Source: Verrucomicrobiia bacterium (GTDB taxonomy: Bacteria; Verrucomicrobiota; Verrucomicrobiia; Limisphaerales; UBA8199). From it: a stretch of DNA of 54,920 nucleotides. The position numbers were made by a program, and so were the translations under genes. Below the pieces are notes generated by a model. That model did no database searches. It was not told where the DNA came from and worked only from the letters and a program-made list of their open reading frames with translations. Of the stretch, positions 23,298-31,913 are shown piece after piece (position 1 is the first letter of the stretch; each line of letters opens with the position of its first letter). The stretch is taken from NCBI GenBank assembly GCA_035946615.1, contig DASYZB010000108.1, forward strand, positions 1 through 54,920, in the 5' to 3' direction.

Positions 23298-25778
23298 CTA
23301 AGGCGCCACCGGCTTGGAGGCCCTTTCTTCTATTTGAGATTCTGCTTCGCGCAACAGGGTATGGCCGATGATCCAGTCTATCCAACTGCCGTCGATGTCA
23401 CCGCTGTCCAGCTTGGGCAACTGGTTCTCTGCAATCTGTGTGGCCTGCACCAGCGCGCGCCGGGCCTCCGCAGGTTGGTGCAACTGCCAGTGAGCCAGGG
23501 CCACAACCGCGTGGGATTCCATGTCGCGGACCGGATTCCGATCCGGGTTGGCGAGGACCTTGTCCATCCAATGCAGACTGCTGACAAAATGTCCAAGGCG
23601 ATACTCGGCCAGGCCTTTGCAGAGGAAAAAGTAGGGATGACCGCCAGTCACGGCCATGTCCGCCAACCGGCCTACCGAACTCAAGTCCACGCCAGAAGAG
23701 GGCAGTATCAGGCAGTCCTTGGCCATGCGATCAGCAATGGAAGGGTCATTGGCCTGGGCGAAGTGGGTCAGGATGCGGGCGCAGAGCTGGCGGTAGCTTG
23801 TTAAGTCACCCTCGGCCGCCAGGAGCGGAGCCAGCGCGTGGTAGAACTGATGGTTTTGGGGATCGAGTTGGACGGCCCGGGACAGGTCGCTCGCCGCCGG
23901 CTGCCACAGGCCGCGACGGGCGAAGAATCCGCCGCGAATAGCGAAGATTCTTGCCGCATTCGGGTATTGCTGGACTGCCGGGGTTAGAAGTTGGTCGAGG
24001 AATTGATCGTCCACTTTGGCCTGGCGCAACGGCAACAGGATTCCAACCAGGTCGTCAAGGGCCTGCTCGGATTGCGGAAGATTGCCGGACCAAAGCCCTT
24101 TGCCATGGGGCGCCAGGGCCTGGCTAATCGAGTCCTCGGCGCCGGTTTGATTGCCCAGGTGCCACTGGTCGCACCCCAGTTGGGCCAGCGCAACGGCCAG
24201 GGCGGGATGATTCGGCCCGAGTCGGGCGCGGGCGATCTGGACATTCTGCTGCGCCAAGTCCGCTGCTTGCTTCCAGCGTCCGAGGTTCTCGTTATCCTCG
24301 ATCAAGGAGGTGCGTAGTTGCATTTCGACATGCGCCTGATTGGTGAAACGCCCGGGCAGCAGTTGGGCCGTATCGTCGAGAATCTGCCGCACTACCCGTA
24401 AGTCGCCGAAAGTGCCTCCCGGGTGCGCAATGCTGAGCGCGCGTCTGAAAAAATCAGCGACTTCCTGGTTCTTTCGCGCCTCGGCGTTGGTGACTTTGCG
24501 GGCCTGCTTTTCCTTAAAGTAAAGCCGGGTCGAAACGGTTGCGCCAATAAGCAGCGCGGCCAGCACCGCAACGCTGGCGGCAAAGCCGAATTTGTGACGG
24601 CGAAAGGTCTTCTGGAGTTCGTACAGGCGGCTGGGCGGGCGGGCGACCACTGGTTGGCAGTTGAGGTGCCGCTCGATGTCCTTGGACAATCCGCTGGCGG
24701 TTTCATACCGCCGCGCGCGGTCTTTCTCGAGGCACTTCATCACGATCCAATCCAAATCAGTAGAGAACGACTTGAGGCGCGCGTTGAGAATGGGTCCGCG
24801 ATGCGCAGCGCGAGCCGGGCTGGGCTCGCTTGGCAGTTGCCCAAAAGTGTCCAGGACCTTTGATGGACGCAGCGGTTCCCTCTCGCGGATGGTGCGCCGC
24901 ATTTCATCCAGGCCGGCAGCGAGCAGCGCTTTTGTATCGAACGGGGTCTTGCCGGTGAGCAACTCATAGAGCAGCACCCCAAGGCTGTAGATGTCGCTGC
25001 GCGTGTCGATGTCCAGGTCCGTCAGAGCGGCCTGTTCCGGGCTCATGTAAGCTGGCGTGCCGACGAATTGTTCAAATGCCGTGAACAAGGTGTGGTCGGT
25101 GAGCCGGCCAGCGGTGGCTTTGGCGATGCCAAAATCGATTACTTTGGGCACGGGCGTCTCATCGTGGAGGGTAACGAGGATGTTCGAGGGTTTGATGTCG
25201 CGGTGAATGATACCCTTCTGGTGCGCGTGCTGGATGGCGTGGCAAATCTGAATGAATAACCGGAGCCGTTGGGTGATGTCGAGCTGGTGCTGGTCGCAGT
25301 AATCGGTGATGCGGATGCCGCGCACCAGTTCCATCACGAAGTAAGGGCGGCCAGTGTCGGTGGCGCCGGCTTCGAGCACCTTGGCGATGTTGGGATGGTC
25401 CATCAGCGCCAGGGCCTGCCGTTCGGCTTCGAACCGGGCAATGACTTGCCTGGTATCCATGCCCAGCTTGATGACCTTCAGGGCGACACGCCGGCGCACC
25501 GGCTGCTCCTGCTCGGCCATATAGACCACCCCACAGCCACCTTCCCCGATTTGTTGCAGCAGCTTGTAGTTGCCGACAATCCTGTGCACGGCTGCATCCG
25601 CGCCCACGCCAGGCCCGGCCAGCCGGAAGGGCGGGCCGGTGGGCAACATCTCCGGCGGCCCGCAATCATCGGCGGCCAGGCCCAGTTGGAGCAAGCATGC
25701 CAGACAATGGCCAACGGTGGCATTGGCAGCCAACTCCGCCCCGCAACGGGCGCAGGTCAATATTCGCATTTCGTCCAT
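23298..25778 (-). CDS. Hanks-type serine/threonine kinase with zinc-ribbon N-terminus and TPR-like C-terminus
   Basis: The product is 826 residues. Residues 9-28 hold a Cys4 zinc ribbon (CARC and CLAC). The kinase domain covers about 70-340: glycine loop IGEGGCGVVYMAE, VALKVIKLG, catalytic loop IIHRDIKPSNIL, VIDFGIAKA and GTPAYMSPEQA. A single transmembrane helix lies at about 395-417 (FGFAASVAVLAALLIGATVS), so the C-terminal 400 residues face the periplasm. They form helical TPR-like repeats (QAADLAQQNVQIARARLGPNHPALAVALAQLG, WQPAASDLSRAVQLDPQNHQFY). The gene follows the ECF sigma-factor gene by about 70 bp on the same strand. That pairing is frequent in Verrucomicrobia and Planctomycetes, where the kinase is thought to act on signalling upstream of the sigma factor. 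Confidence 0.9.
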   Translation of the reverse strand: MDEMRILTCARCGAELAANATVGHCLACLLQLGLAADDCGPPEMLPTGPPFRLAGPGVGADAAVHRIVGNYKLLQQIGEGGCGVVYMAEQEQPVRRRVALKVIKLGMDTRQVIARFEAERQALALMDHPNIAKVLEAGATDTGRPYFVMELVRGIRITDYCDQHQLDITQRLRLFIQICHAIQHAHQKGIIHRDIKPSNILVTLHDETPVPKVIDFGIAKATAGRLTDHTLFTAFEQFVGTPAYMSPEQAALTDLDIDTRSDIYSLGVLLYELLTGKTPFDTKALLAAGLDEMRRTIREREPLRPSKVLDTFGQLPSEPSPARAAHRGPILNARLKSFSTDLDWIVMKCLEKDRARRYETASGLSKDIERHLNCQPVVARPPSRLYELQKTFRRHKFGFAASVAVLAALLIGATVSTRLYFKEKQARKVTNAEARKNQEVADFFRRALSIAHPGGTFGDLRVVRQILDDTAQLLPGRFTNQAHVEMQLRTSLIEDNENLGRWKQAADLAQQNVQIARARLGPNHPALAVALAQLGCDQWHLGNQTGAEDSISQALAPHGKGLWSGNLPQSEQALDDLVGILLPLRQAKVDDQFLDQLLTPAVQQYPNAARIFAIRGGFFARRGLWQPAASDLSRAVQLDPQNHQFYHALAPLLAAEGDLTSYRQLCARILTHFAQANDPSIADRMAKDCLILPSSGVDLSSVGRLADMAVTGGHPYFFLCKGLAEYRLGHFVSSLHWMDKVLANPDRNPVRDMESHAVVALAHWQLHQPAEARRALVQATQIAENQLPKLDSGDIDGSWIDWIIGHTLLREAESQIEERASKPVAP

Positions 25779-25848
25779 TTGTTAGCGGGCCTTTGCGGTT
25801 GTTTCACAAGGAATCCGGCAAAGATGTTACAGAAATCAAAACAGGCTC

Positions 25849-26619
25849 TCAGGCCGTGAAGGAGGCAAAGAGATGCCGGATTTCTTCGTCCACATCGGCG
25901 GGATGGGCAACGGTCTGCGCAATTTCCTCGCGCAGCAGTTGGCCAAAGCGCCGCCGCATCCGGTGGAGCGCCACCCGCACCGCCCCTTGGCTCAGGCCCA
26001 AAGCGCCGGCCCAATGGGCATAGCCGCCCGGTCCCGGTTCCTGCGTCAAACTGGGCTCGAGCTGCGCCAGTAATTCCGCTTTTCCTCCGGCGCGGTATTC
26101 CTCTCGCAGGCGAGCCAGAACACCATCGACCAGCGCCGCGGCCCAGTGGCGGTCAAACAGCTTCTCGGGTGAAGCCGGCACAGCCGGTTCCAGGCTGTAA
26201 AGTCCCTCGGCTGCCGGCTGGTCGAGAGAAAGGACCTGGCGCCCGCCGCCGCGTTTGGCGGTGTGCTGCTTGTCCCGTTCGTTGCTTAGGAACTTTGTCA
26301 ATGAGGCGAGCAAAAAGGTGCGAAATTTGCCCTTCTGCCGGTCCGCTTTTTTCAAGGTATCCATCTCGATCAGATGGGCGAAGAAACCTTGGGTGAGGTC
26401 TTCGGCCTCCTCGTAGTCCGACCCGCGTCGCCGGATGAAGGCATAAATTGGGTACCAATACTTGCTGCAGAGCTGATCCAGGGCAAGCGTAGCGCCGGCC
26501 AGATCGTCATGTCCGGCCGTGACCACCACGCTCCAGTGCGTCGTCGAGAAGGCCGCCCCTTTGTCGTGGCTAAAGTGGGGGTAATCACCGGCCGGCGGAT
26601 AGTGATCGGGCGGGTCCAT
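25849..26619 (-). CDS. ECF-type RNA polymerase sigma factor
   Basis: The ATG at 26619 (MDPPDHYPPAG) gives 256 residues. A GTG at 26673 would lengthen it. Region 2 is visible near residues 35-110: LDQLCSKYWYPIYAFIRRRG, DYEEAEDLTQGFFAHLIEMD, KGKFRTFLLASLTKFLSNERD. The C-terminal region 4-like helix-turn-helix includes AGALGLSQGAVRVALHRMRRRFGQLLREEI. The long linker between regions 2 and 4 and the final acidic tail (ADVDEEIRHLFAS) are typical of the ECF groups found beside Ser/Thr kinases in Planctomycetes and Verrucomicrobia. No anti-sigma gene is adjacent, so control by the kinase is likely. The promoter region contains a 13-bp tandem duplication. Confidence 0.88.
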   Translation of the reverse strand: MDPPDHYPPAGDYPHFSHDKGAAFSTTHWSVVVTAGHDDLAGATLALDQLCSKYWYPIYAFIRRRGSDYEEAEDLTQGFFAHLIEMDTLKKADRQKGKFRTFLLASLTKFLSNERDKQHTAKRGGGRQVLSLDQPAAEGLYSLEPAVPASPEKLFDRHWAAALVDGVLARLREEYRAGGKAELLAQLEPSLTQEPGPGGYAHWAGALGLSQGAVRVALHRMRRRFGQLLREEIAQTVAHPADVDEEIRHLFASFTA

Positions 26620-26658
26620 TGGGTTTCCCAAATGTTTCCCAAGCCGCGCCAGAGCGCA

Positions 26659-26684
26659 ACTTAAATCCAGCACTTAAATCCAGC
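26659..26684. repeat. 13-bp perfect tandem duplication
   Basis: ACTTAAATCCAGC occurs twice head to tail, just upstream of the ECF sigma-factor start and overlapping a possible GTG start at 26673. Confidence 0.8.
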
Positions 26685-26871
26685 AGTCTTCATTTTAAAG
26701 CCTGAAAGCAGAAAACGGAAAAAATTACCGCAATCATCCTCCATGGTCGTTAAGGGGAGCGGGCCATTTTCAAAAAAGCTCTGAATTCTTGTAACAATTC
26801 TCGATCAATCCTTGTGAATGGATGTGGTGGTCTATCTTGCCACCTTAAACGGGTAGATGAGCCGCAGAAAA

Positions 26872-26980
26872 GCGCAGATGAACGCAGATTTCAAAGGGGG
26901 TGGCCGGCGTAGGGCTGCTTGGCCTGCGGGTGAGGTGTTGGATACCCCGCATCCATTTGGATGGAAGCGTTCATCTGCGC
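26872..26980. repeat. 14-bp inverted repeat flanking an 81-bp segment
   Basis: GCGCAGATGAACGC at 26872-26885 is matched exactly by GCGTTCATCTGCGC at 26967-26980. Part of the word is repeated nearby (GATGAACGCAGAT at 26878 and CGCATTCATCTG near 26986), so it looks like a small dispersed intergenic repeat. Confidence 0.65.
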
Positions 26981-27056
26981 GCCTGCGCATTCATCTGGTT
27001 TTTTTCAGCTTGAATTCAACGAGAACCAAAGCGGCCATGCTCGATTACTGTGTTCC

Positions 27057-27296
27057 ATGAAGCCTCACATTTGCATCTGTTGCGGCGAACCTATGGCCCA
27101 GGCGGCCAAATCACGCTCTGCCAACCCTAACCTGTGCGCCTCCTGTTCCAGCCTGGCAGACGGCACCGAAGCGCCCGGTGACATAAAAGGTCCTCTTCTT
27201 CAGCCGGATTCCAACCAAAGCCCCGGTGCCGTCGCTGAAGCGCCAACCAGATTGGCACGTCTCTCTATCGGAAGGCCGAGTTCCACGGAGCCCTGA
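27057..27296 (+). CDS. possible small zinc-ribbon-like protein
   Basis: An ATG at 27057 opens a 79-residue frame starting MKPHICICCGEPMAQAA and containing NLCASCSSLAD. The spacing of CICC and CASC could form a zinc ribbon like that of the kinase two genes away. The remainder is low-complexity and polar, and no ribosome site is evident. An antisense frame of similar length exists, so this may be chance. Confidence 0.3.
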   Translation: MKPHICICCGEPMAQAAKSRSANPNLCASCSSLADGTEAPGDIKGPLLQPDSNQSPGAVAEAPTRLARLSIGRPSSTEP

Positions 27297-27404
27297 TCGC
27301 CGGGCTACAAGAGGTCGGCGCGCCTGGGCTTCGTCCCAGCGCTGCATGGAGTGAAATGCCCGGGCCGGCCTTGTTGCACCAGTGTCCGCTCCGCCTCTAT
27401 GTCT

Positions 27405-27446
27405 TACTCCTCCGCCTACTCCTACTCCTACTCCTGCTCTGCTCCC
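27405..27446. repeat. hexanucleotide TACTCC microsatellite-like tract
   Basis: TACTCC occurs at 27405 and, after a degenerate unit TCCGCC, three times in a row at 27417-27434. Degenerate TGCTCT and GCTCCC units follow. It lies just upstream of the beta-barrel gene and inside its longest possible frame, where it would encode a Pro-Thr stretch. Confidence 0.7.
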
Positions 27447-27588
27447 ACTCGCCCTCCTCGTAAGCCCCCTTTGGGAGTTCGCGGCGCCGGCGCTAGAAGT
27501 CGCCCAAAAAGATATTGACCTTGCCGCCGGGTTTCTTTTTATATTCCTCCCTGGCGGCCGGGTTCACCCCTTTGCCGCCGAATCAGAA

Positions 27589-28854
27589 GTGAACGGCCAA
27601 AGAGTCAAATTGAGCGGCGTTGCGCGGGCGGCTGTTATTTGCGTTCTGCTTTCTGCAACGGCTTCTCCGGGGCAGGAATCTGTTCGCATGTCCCTGGCCG
27701 GGGCGGAGGCCAGTGAGGAACGGCGCAAGGCCGCCGGTGCCCTGGCTGATTCCAATCTCAGGCTAGGCCCCAGCGCGTGGTCCTTCGATGCCGGGTTTGG
27801 GTTGGAGGCCAATGACAACCTGCGCGCGACACCGGTTGAGCGTGAGCAAGACCTGGTGTTTCGTCCCGAGGTGGACGCTCGGATGCGCCTGCCGCTCTCA
27901 GAGGTCAACACGATTGCCCTGGCCATCGGCGTGGGATACGACCTCTACGCCAGCCACTCGGAGTACGACCGTCCTTTCCTGACGCCGGGGTCGGAAGTGT
28001 CATTTGATGTTTACATCCTGGATTTGTGGCTTAACGCCCACGTTCGCTGCTCGATTGTGGAAAACGCCTTTCTCGATCCGACAGTCACCGGGATCGGCGA
28101 TTACGAGCGACTCGACAACGCCGCCGGTCTTTCCGCTGTTTGGGACTTGAACAAGGTCATTCCCAGCCTGCGCTACGATCACGAGACTTTTATCGCGCTG
28201 GGCGGCTTGCACGGCCAGCCGAACGGCCAGGCCGAAACCTTCTCCGGCTCCGTCGGCTATGCCCTCAAACCAGGCCTCCGGGGCGGCTTCGAGGCCGGGG
28301 GCGCTCTTATTCATTACGATGCGACGCTTGCCAACCCGGCCTTCACCGATGGCACAGAATGGAACGTTGGCCCATTCTTCGACACCCAACTCACGGAGCA
28401 CCTCCGCGCCCGTGTCAGCGCCGGGTACTCCTCGTTCTCGCCTCAATCCGGCCCTGGGGCGCAGCAGGGCGGAGCGTTCAGCGGCTTCTACTTGCAGGTG
28501 GGCGGGACGCATCGAATCAATCAGTATCTCGATTACACCCTGAGCGGGGGGCGCTCGCTCAATTTCGGTTTTTACGGCGGGATGCTCGATCAGTTCTTCG
28601 CGCGACTCGAGGCGGCCTGGCATCTCTTTCGCCATAGCGCTCTGTCCACCATGCTGAGTTATCAGCACGGGACGCAACTGGGGCCCGGCGCCGAAGTGTT
28701 CGATTGGCTCAACCCCGGCATTTCTCTCAACCGCGCCTTCGGCGCAAGGCTCACAGCGACTCTGAGCTATCAATATTATTGGCGCGGGTCGGATTACTCG
28801 GGGCGGGGCTACTCGGCGAACGTCCTGATGGCCTCGCTGGTGTGGAGGCTTTAA
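27589..28854 (+). CDS. outer-membrane beta-barrel protein of the exopolysaccharide export operon
   Basis: I prefer the GTG at 27589, because a signal peptide follows at once (VKLSGVARAAVICVLLSATASPGQ). The frame is open upstream to an ATG at 27382, but that extension is repeat-derived. The mature part of about 395 residues is made of alternating amphipathic strands with aromatic girdles (SFDAGFGLEANDNLRATP, LSAVWDLNKVIPSLRYDH, GFYLQVGGTHRINQYLDYTL). It ends with a strand closing in VWRL, a C-terminal beta-barrel signal. It resembles the BBP2-type barrels that sit next to Wza and Wzc genes. Its stop directly abuts the start of the Wza-like gene, so export of the polysaccharide across the outer membrane is its likely role. 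Confidence 0.75.
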   Translation: MNGQRVKLSGVARAAVICVLLSATASPGQESVRMSLAGAEASEERRKAAGALADSNLRLGPSAWSFDAGFGLEANDNLRATPVEREQDLVFRPEVDARMRLPLSEVNTIALAIGVGYDLYASHSEYDRPFLTPGSEVSFDVYILDLWLNAHVRCSIVENAFLDPTVTGIGDYERLDNAAGLSAVWDLNKVIPSLRYDHETFIALGGLHGQPNGQAETFSGSVGYALKPGLRGGFEAGGALIHYDATLANPAFTDGTEWNVGPFFDTQLTEHLRARVSAGYSSFSPQSGPGAQQGGAFSGFYLQVGGTHRINQYLDYTLSGGRSLNFGFYGGMLDQFFARLEAAWHLFRHSALSTMLSYQHGTQLGPGAEVFDWLNPGISLNRAFGARLTATLSYQYYWRGSDYSGRGYSANVLMASLVWRL

Positions 28855-29643
28855 ATGGGGCGAACTGTTCATCTGATGTCTTGCATGAATCTTCAACGCG
28901 AGCCGCGTCGAGCCCATTGCGGCGGAATGGGAAACCCCCGAGCGGGTTGCCAGCCGAATTGCGGCGCTTTCCTCACGCTGCTTTTATTGTGTCTGTGCGG
29001 GCATCTCGTGGCTTTGGCCCAGAGCCCAACCGGGCCGGCGCCTGCTGCTCCCGCCATCACGTCGAGCACCAACCCGCCGGCTGACCCAGCGCAATCCAAC
29101 CCGACCGGGTACGTGCCGGACGATAAGTACAAACTGCGGGCCGGCGACAAGGTCAGCCTGCAAATCCTCGAAGACCGCGAGGCCCCGAAGAGCCTGGTCA
29201 TAGCCGATTCCGGCGAATTGGACGCTCCTTATGTGGGGCGCACCATGGCCGCTGACAAGACCTGCAAGCAACTTGCCGCTGAACTCAAGGCCCAGCTCGA
29301 AAAGGAATACTATTACCGGGCGACGGTGATCCTCTCGCTGGACGTGGCCAACAAGTTTCTGGGCCGCATTTATGTTTGGGGCCAGGTCCGCAACCAGGGG
29401 GCCATCGACCTCGCGATGAACGAGAACCTCACGGCCGGCAAGGCCATCTTGCGGGTGGGTGGCTTTGGCGACTTCGCAAATAAAAAGAAGGTCAAAATCA
29501 TACGCGCCGGCCTAAAGGGGGCGGGCAAGCAGACATTCGAACTGAACATGGCGGAAATTCTCGAAGAGGGCAAAACCGAAAAGGACCTGGTTTTGCTGCC
29601 CGACGACCTGATAATTGTGCCTTCGCGTTTGATCAATTTCTAA
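28855..29643 (+). CDS. Wza-like polysaccharide export protein
   Basis: The product is up to 262 residues. The ATG at 28855 immediately follows the previous stop, but ATGs at 28885 and 28927 give a more standard signal peptide (GAFLTLLLLCLCGHLVALA). The polysaccharide export domain starts at about residue 88 with YKLRAGDKVSLQILEDREAP and then SGELDAPYVGRTMAADKTCKQLA. An SLBB-like unit follows (RIYVWGQVRNQGAIDL), with FANKKKVKIIRAG and LVLLPDDLIIVPSRLINF at the end. There is no C-terminal amphipathic helix as in E. coli Wza, so the adjacent beta-barrel probably provides the outer-membrane pore. It stands 1 bp before the kinase gene. Confidence 0.85.
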   Translation: MGRTVHLMSCMNLQREPRRAHCGGMGNPRAGCQPNCGAFLTLLLLCLCGHLVALAQSPTGPAPAAPAITSSTNPPADPAQSNPTGYVPDDKYKLRAGDKVSLQILEDREAPKSLVIADSGELDAPYVGRTMAADKTCKQLAAELKAQLEKEYYYRATVILSLDVANKFLGRIYVWGQVRNQGAIDLAMNENLTAGKAILRVGGFGDFANKKKVKIIRAGLKGAGKQTFELNMAEILEEGKTEKDLVLLPDDLIIVPSRLINF

Positions 29644-29644
29644 A

Positions 29645-31729
29645 ATGAACCAAGAGGACATCGCGTTTTTCGGTGGCAGGGCAGGGGACAAGGGCGCTTT
29701 TGCCGTGCGCGTGGCCCGCTACCGGGATTTGCTGGCGCGTAAGTGGTGGGTGCTGCTGGCAGGCCTCGCTCTGGGCCTGGCGTTGGCATTTGGCCTGCCG
29801 CTCCTGAGCGCGCCTGCCTTCGTATCGTCCGGGCGGATGATTGTCAGCATCAAGCTGGCCTTGCCGGAAGGCTCGGTTTACAACGAAGAACTGAGCAATT
29901 TCCTCGGCACACAAGCTTCCCTGATGCAGAGCGGGGTCGTCCTCAATCGCGCCCAGGGCCGGGTGCTGGCCCTGCGAGCCGGAATTACCAACCTGGCCGT
30001 CAATCTACGGATTTCCGTCTCCCCCAAAACCAGCATCTTCGTCCTGGAAACCGTTGGCGCCGACCCGCTGTGCGCTCAGGCATTTCTACAGGCCTGCATG
30101 GAGGAATACATCAAGCTCAAACGCGAGATGCGCGACCAAACATCCGACACCACCGTCGCCGGGCTCACCGAGCAGGTCTTGCGTCTGGAAAAGGACTTGC
30201 GCCACAGCGATGAGGACATGGTCCTGTTTCAGCAATCCAACAGCGTCGTGTTGCTCCAGGAGCAAGGCAACAGCGCCGGCGCCTATCTGGCCGCTCTCAA
30301 CCACCGATTGGCCGCGCTCAAATCCGAGTTGACCCTGCTCGATTCGCTCACCCCGGACCAGGCCATCGAACCCCGCGAGACCTTGGGAACCACTCTGGCC
30401 CTTGACGACATCCCTGGAACCTCAACCGCTCCCCTCAACCCCCAGCCCTTTGGTTCCGATTATCTCCAGGCGCGCCAGCACCTCCAGCTCTTGCAGGCCG
30501 AGCAGCAGGACTTGGCGCTCTACCTCCGCCCGCGCCATCCCAAAATCATTGCCCTCGCTGAGGACATCGCCCGCGGCCAGCGTTTGCTGGAGATTTACCG
30601 CCAGCAAAACCGGCAGCAGCTTGAAAATCGCAAATCCGCCCTCGCACTCCAAATCACCAACCTCCAGAACGACATCCAGGAGTGGGACGCCAAGGCCCTG
30701 GACATCAGCCGCAAAAGCGCCGAGTTCCAGCGCCTCAAGGCCAACTCCCAACGTGTCCAAGCCCTGTACGACCGGCTCCTTGGCGCACTCCAAACCTTGG
30801 ATGTTAATAAAGGCATCTCCCCGGAGACCGTCACTATCCTCGAACCCGCCTCCCTGGCCGTCCCCCGCCAGGCCAGTCTTCCCAGCCGGCTGCTTACCGC
30901 CTGCGTTATTGCCGCCGGATTCACGCTCGGCTTGTTCCTCCTGCTCGATCACCTCGATGATCGAGTCAATGGCCTCACCGACCTCCACGACTGCTTCGAT
31001 GAATCCGTCCTCGTTCAGATACCGCGCCTCCAGGGCCACACAGTCGATTTGCTCCGGCCACTTGACACACGCCATGCCTTCGTCGAGGCCTTCCGCAACC
31101 TGCGCTCTTCTCTCCTCTATATGAACCGCTCAGCCCGCCGGCCCAACGTCCTCTTGCTCACCAGTTCCATACCCGGCGAAGGCAAATCCCTCATTACCGC
31201 CAACCTCGGCATCACCCTCGCTCAGGCCGGCGCCCGTGTCTTGTTGGTGGACGCCGATTTGCGCAAAGGCCTTTTGCACCACCTCTTTGACATCCAAGCA
31301 GAAGCGGGATTATGCCAGGTCCTCGGGGGCGGGCTCAATTGGGAGCAAGCCGTGCGGCGCACAAAGGTCCCCAACCTCTCCCTGCTCCCGCGCGGTCAGC
31401 TCGCCCAAGAGCCCGGCGAACTGTTTATCGGCGCCGGCGTTCAGCGCTTCCTCAAAGAAAGCGGCGCAAACTACGACTTTGTCCTGCTGGATAGTCCTCC
31501 AGTTATGGCCGCCGATGATGTCACCAGTCTGGCGCCCCATGCCCATGCCATCCTGTTTGTCCTGCGCGCCGAGCGCGCCTCCGCGCGCCTCGCTCACGCC
31601 GCCCTTGACCTCTTATATCAGCGGCAGGTTCGCGTCCTGGGCATTATTCTCAATGCCGTCCGGCCCCGAAGCGCAGATTACTTCTATTACCACAAATACA
31701 AGGATTACTTAGCGGCTCCCCGCGCCTAA
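29645..31729 (+). CDS. Wzc-like chain-length determinant and BY-type tyrosine kinase
   Basis: The product is 694 residues. The first membrane helix lies at about 31-52 (KWWVLLAGLALGLALAFGLPLL). A Wzz-type periplasmic region with long coiled-coil helices reaches to about 410, and the second helix is LLTACVIAAGFTLGLFLLLDH. The cytoplasmic kinase has Walker A SSIPGEGKSLIT at about 505, Walker A' VDADLRKGLL near 536 and Walker B FVLLDSPP near 612. The C-terminal tail ends in a tyrosine cluster (DYFYYHKYKDYLAAPRA), the autophosphorylation site of this class. It controls chain length and export of the polysaccharide. No Wzb-type tyrosine phosphatase is nearby. Confidence 0.92.
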   Translation: MNQEDIAFFGGRAGDKGAFAVRVARYRDLLARKWWVLLAGLALGLALAFGLPLLSAPAFVSSGRMIVSIKLALPEGSVYNEELSNFLGTQASLMQSGVVLNRAQGRVLALRAGITNLAVNLRISVSPKTSIFVLETVGADPLCAQAFLQACMEEYIKLKREMRDQTSDTTVAGLTEQVLRLEKDLRHSDEDMVLFQQSNSVVLLQEQGNSAGAYLAALNHRLAALKSELTLLDSLTPDQAIEPRETLGTTLALDDIPGTSTAPLNPQPFGSDYLQARQHLQLLQAEQQDLALYLRPRHPKIIALAEDIARGQRLLEIYRQQNRQQLENRKSALALQITNLQNDIQEWDAKALDISRKSAEFQRLKANSQRVQALYDRLLGALQTLDVNKGISPETVTILEPASLAVPRQASLPSRLLTACVIAAGFTLGLFLLLDHLDDRVNGLTDLHDCFDESVLVQIPRLQGHTVDLLRPLDTRHAFVEAFRNLRSSLLYMNRSARRPNVLLLTSSIPGEGKSLITANLGITLAQAGARVLLVDADLRKGLLHHLFDIQAEAGLCQVLGGGLNWEQAVRRTKVPNLSLLPRGQLAQEPGELFIGAGVQRFLKESGANYDFVLLDSPPVMAADDVTSLAPHAHAILFVLRAERASARLAHAALDLLYQRQVRVLGIILNAVRPRSADYFYYHKYKDYLAAPRA

Positions 31730-31913
31730 CTAAGCCGTAAACCATTCAGTTGAACAGGAGATAACAGGGGCATGGCGAAGCCAAACTATATCTTGCAGAC
31801 TTGTGGCTGCTTACTGGGCTGTCGAGGACGAGGGCAAATAGTCGCAATTCTGTTTTTAAAAACAGGCTCTAAAACGGTGACCCCCGGGCGATGGGTCCCC
31901 TCCGAAACCGGCT

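Larger units (their letters stand above)
26620..27056. other. intergenic region upstream of the ECF-kinase unit
   Basis: About 440 bp without a convincing gene. It carries a 13-bp tandem duplication (26659-26684) and an exact 14-bp inverted repeat (26872-26885 and 26967-26980). The promoter of the ECF operon must lie here or just inside the region, but no consensus boxes stand out. Confidence 0.4.

Noticed and set aside
27057-27296. A confident zinc-ribbon gene
   Set aside because: Kept only at low confidence: no ribosome site, an antisense frame of similar length, and a low-complexity C-terminus.
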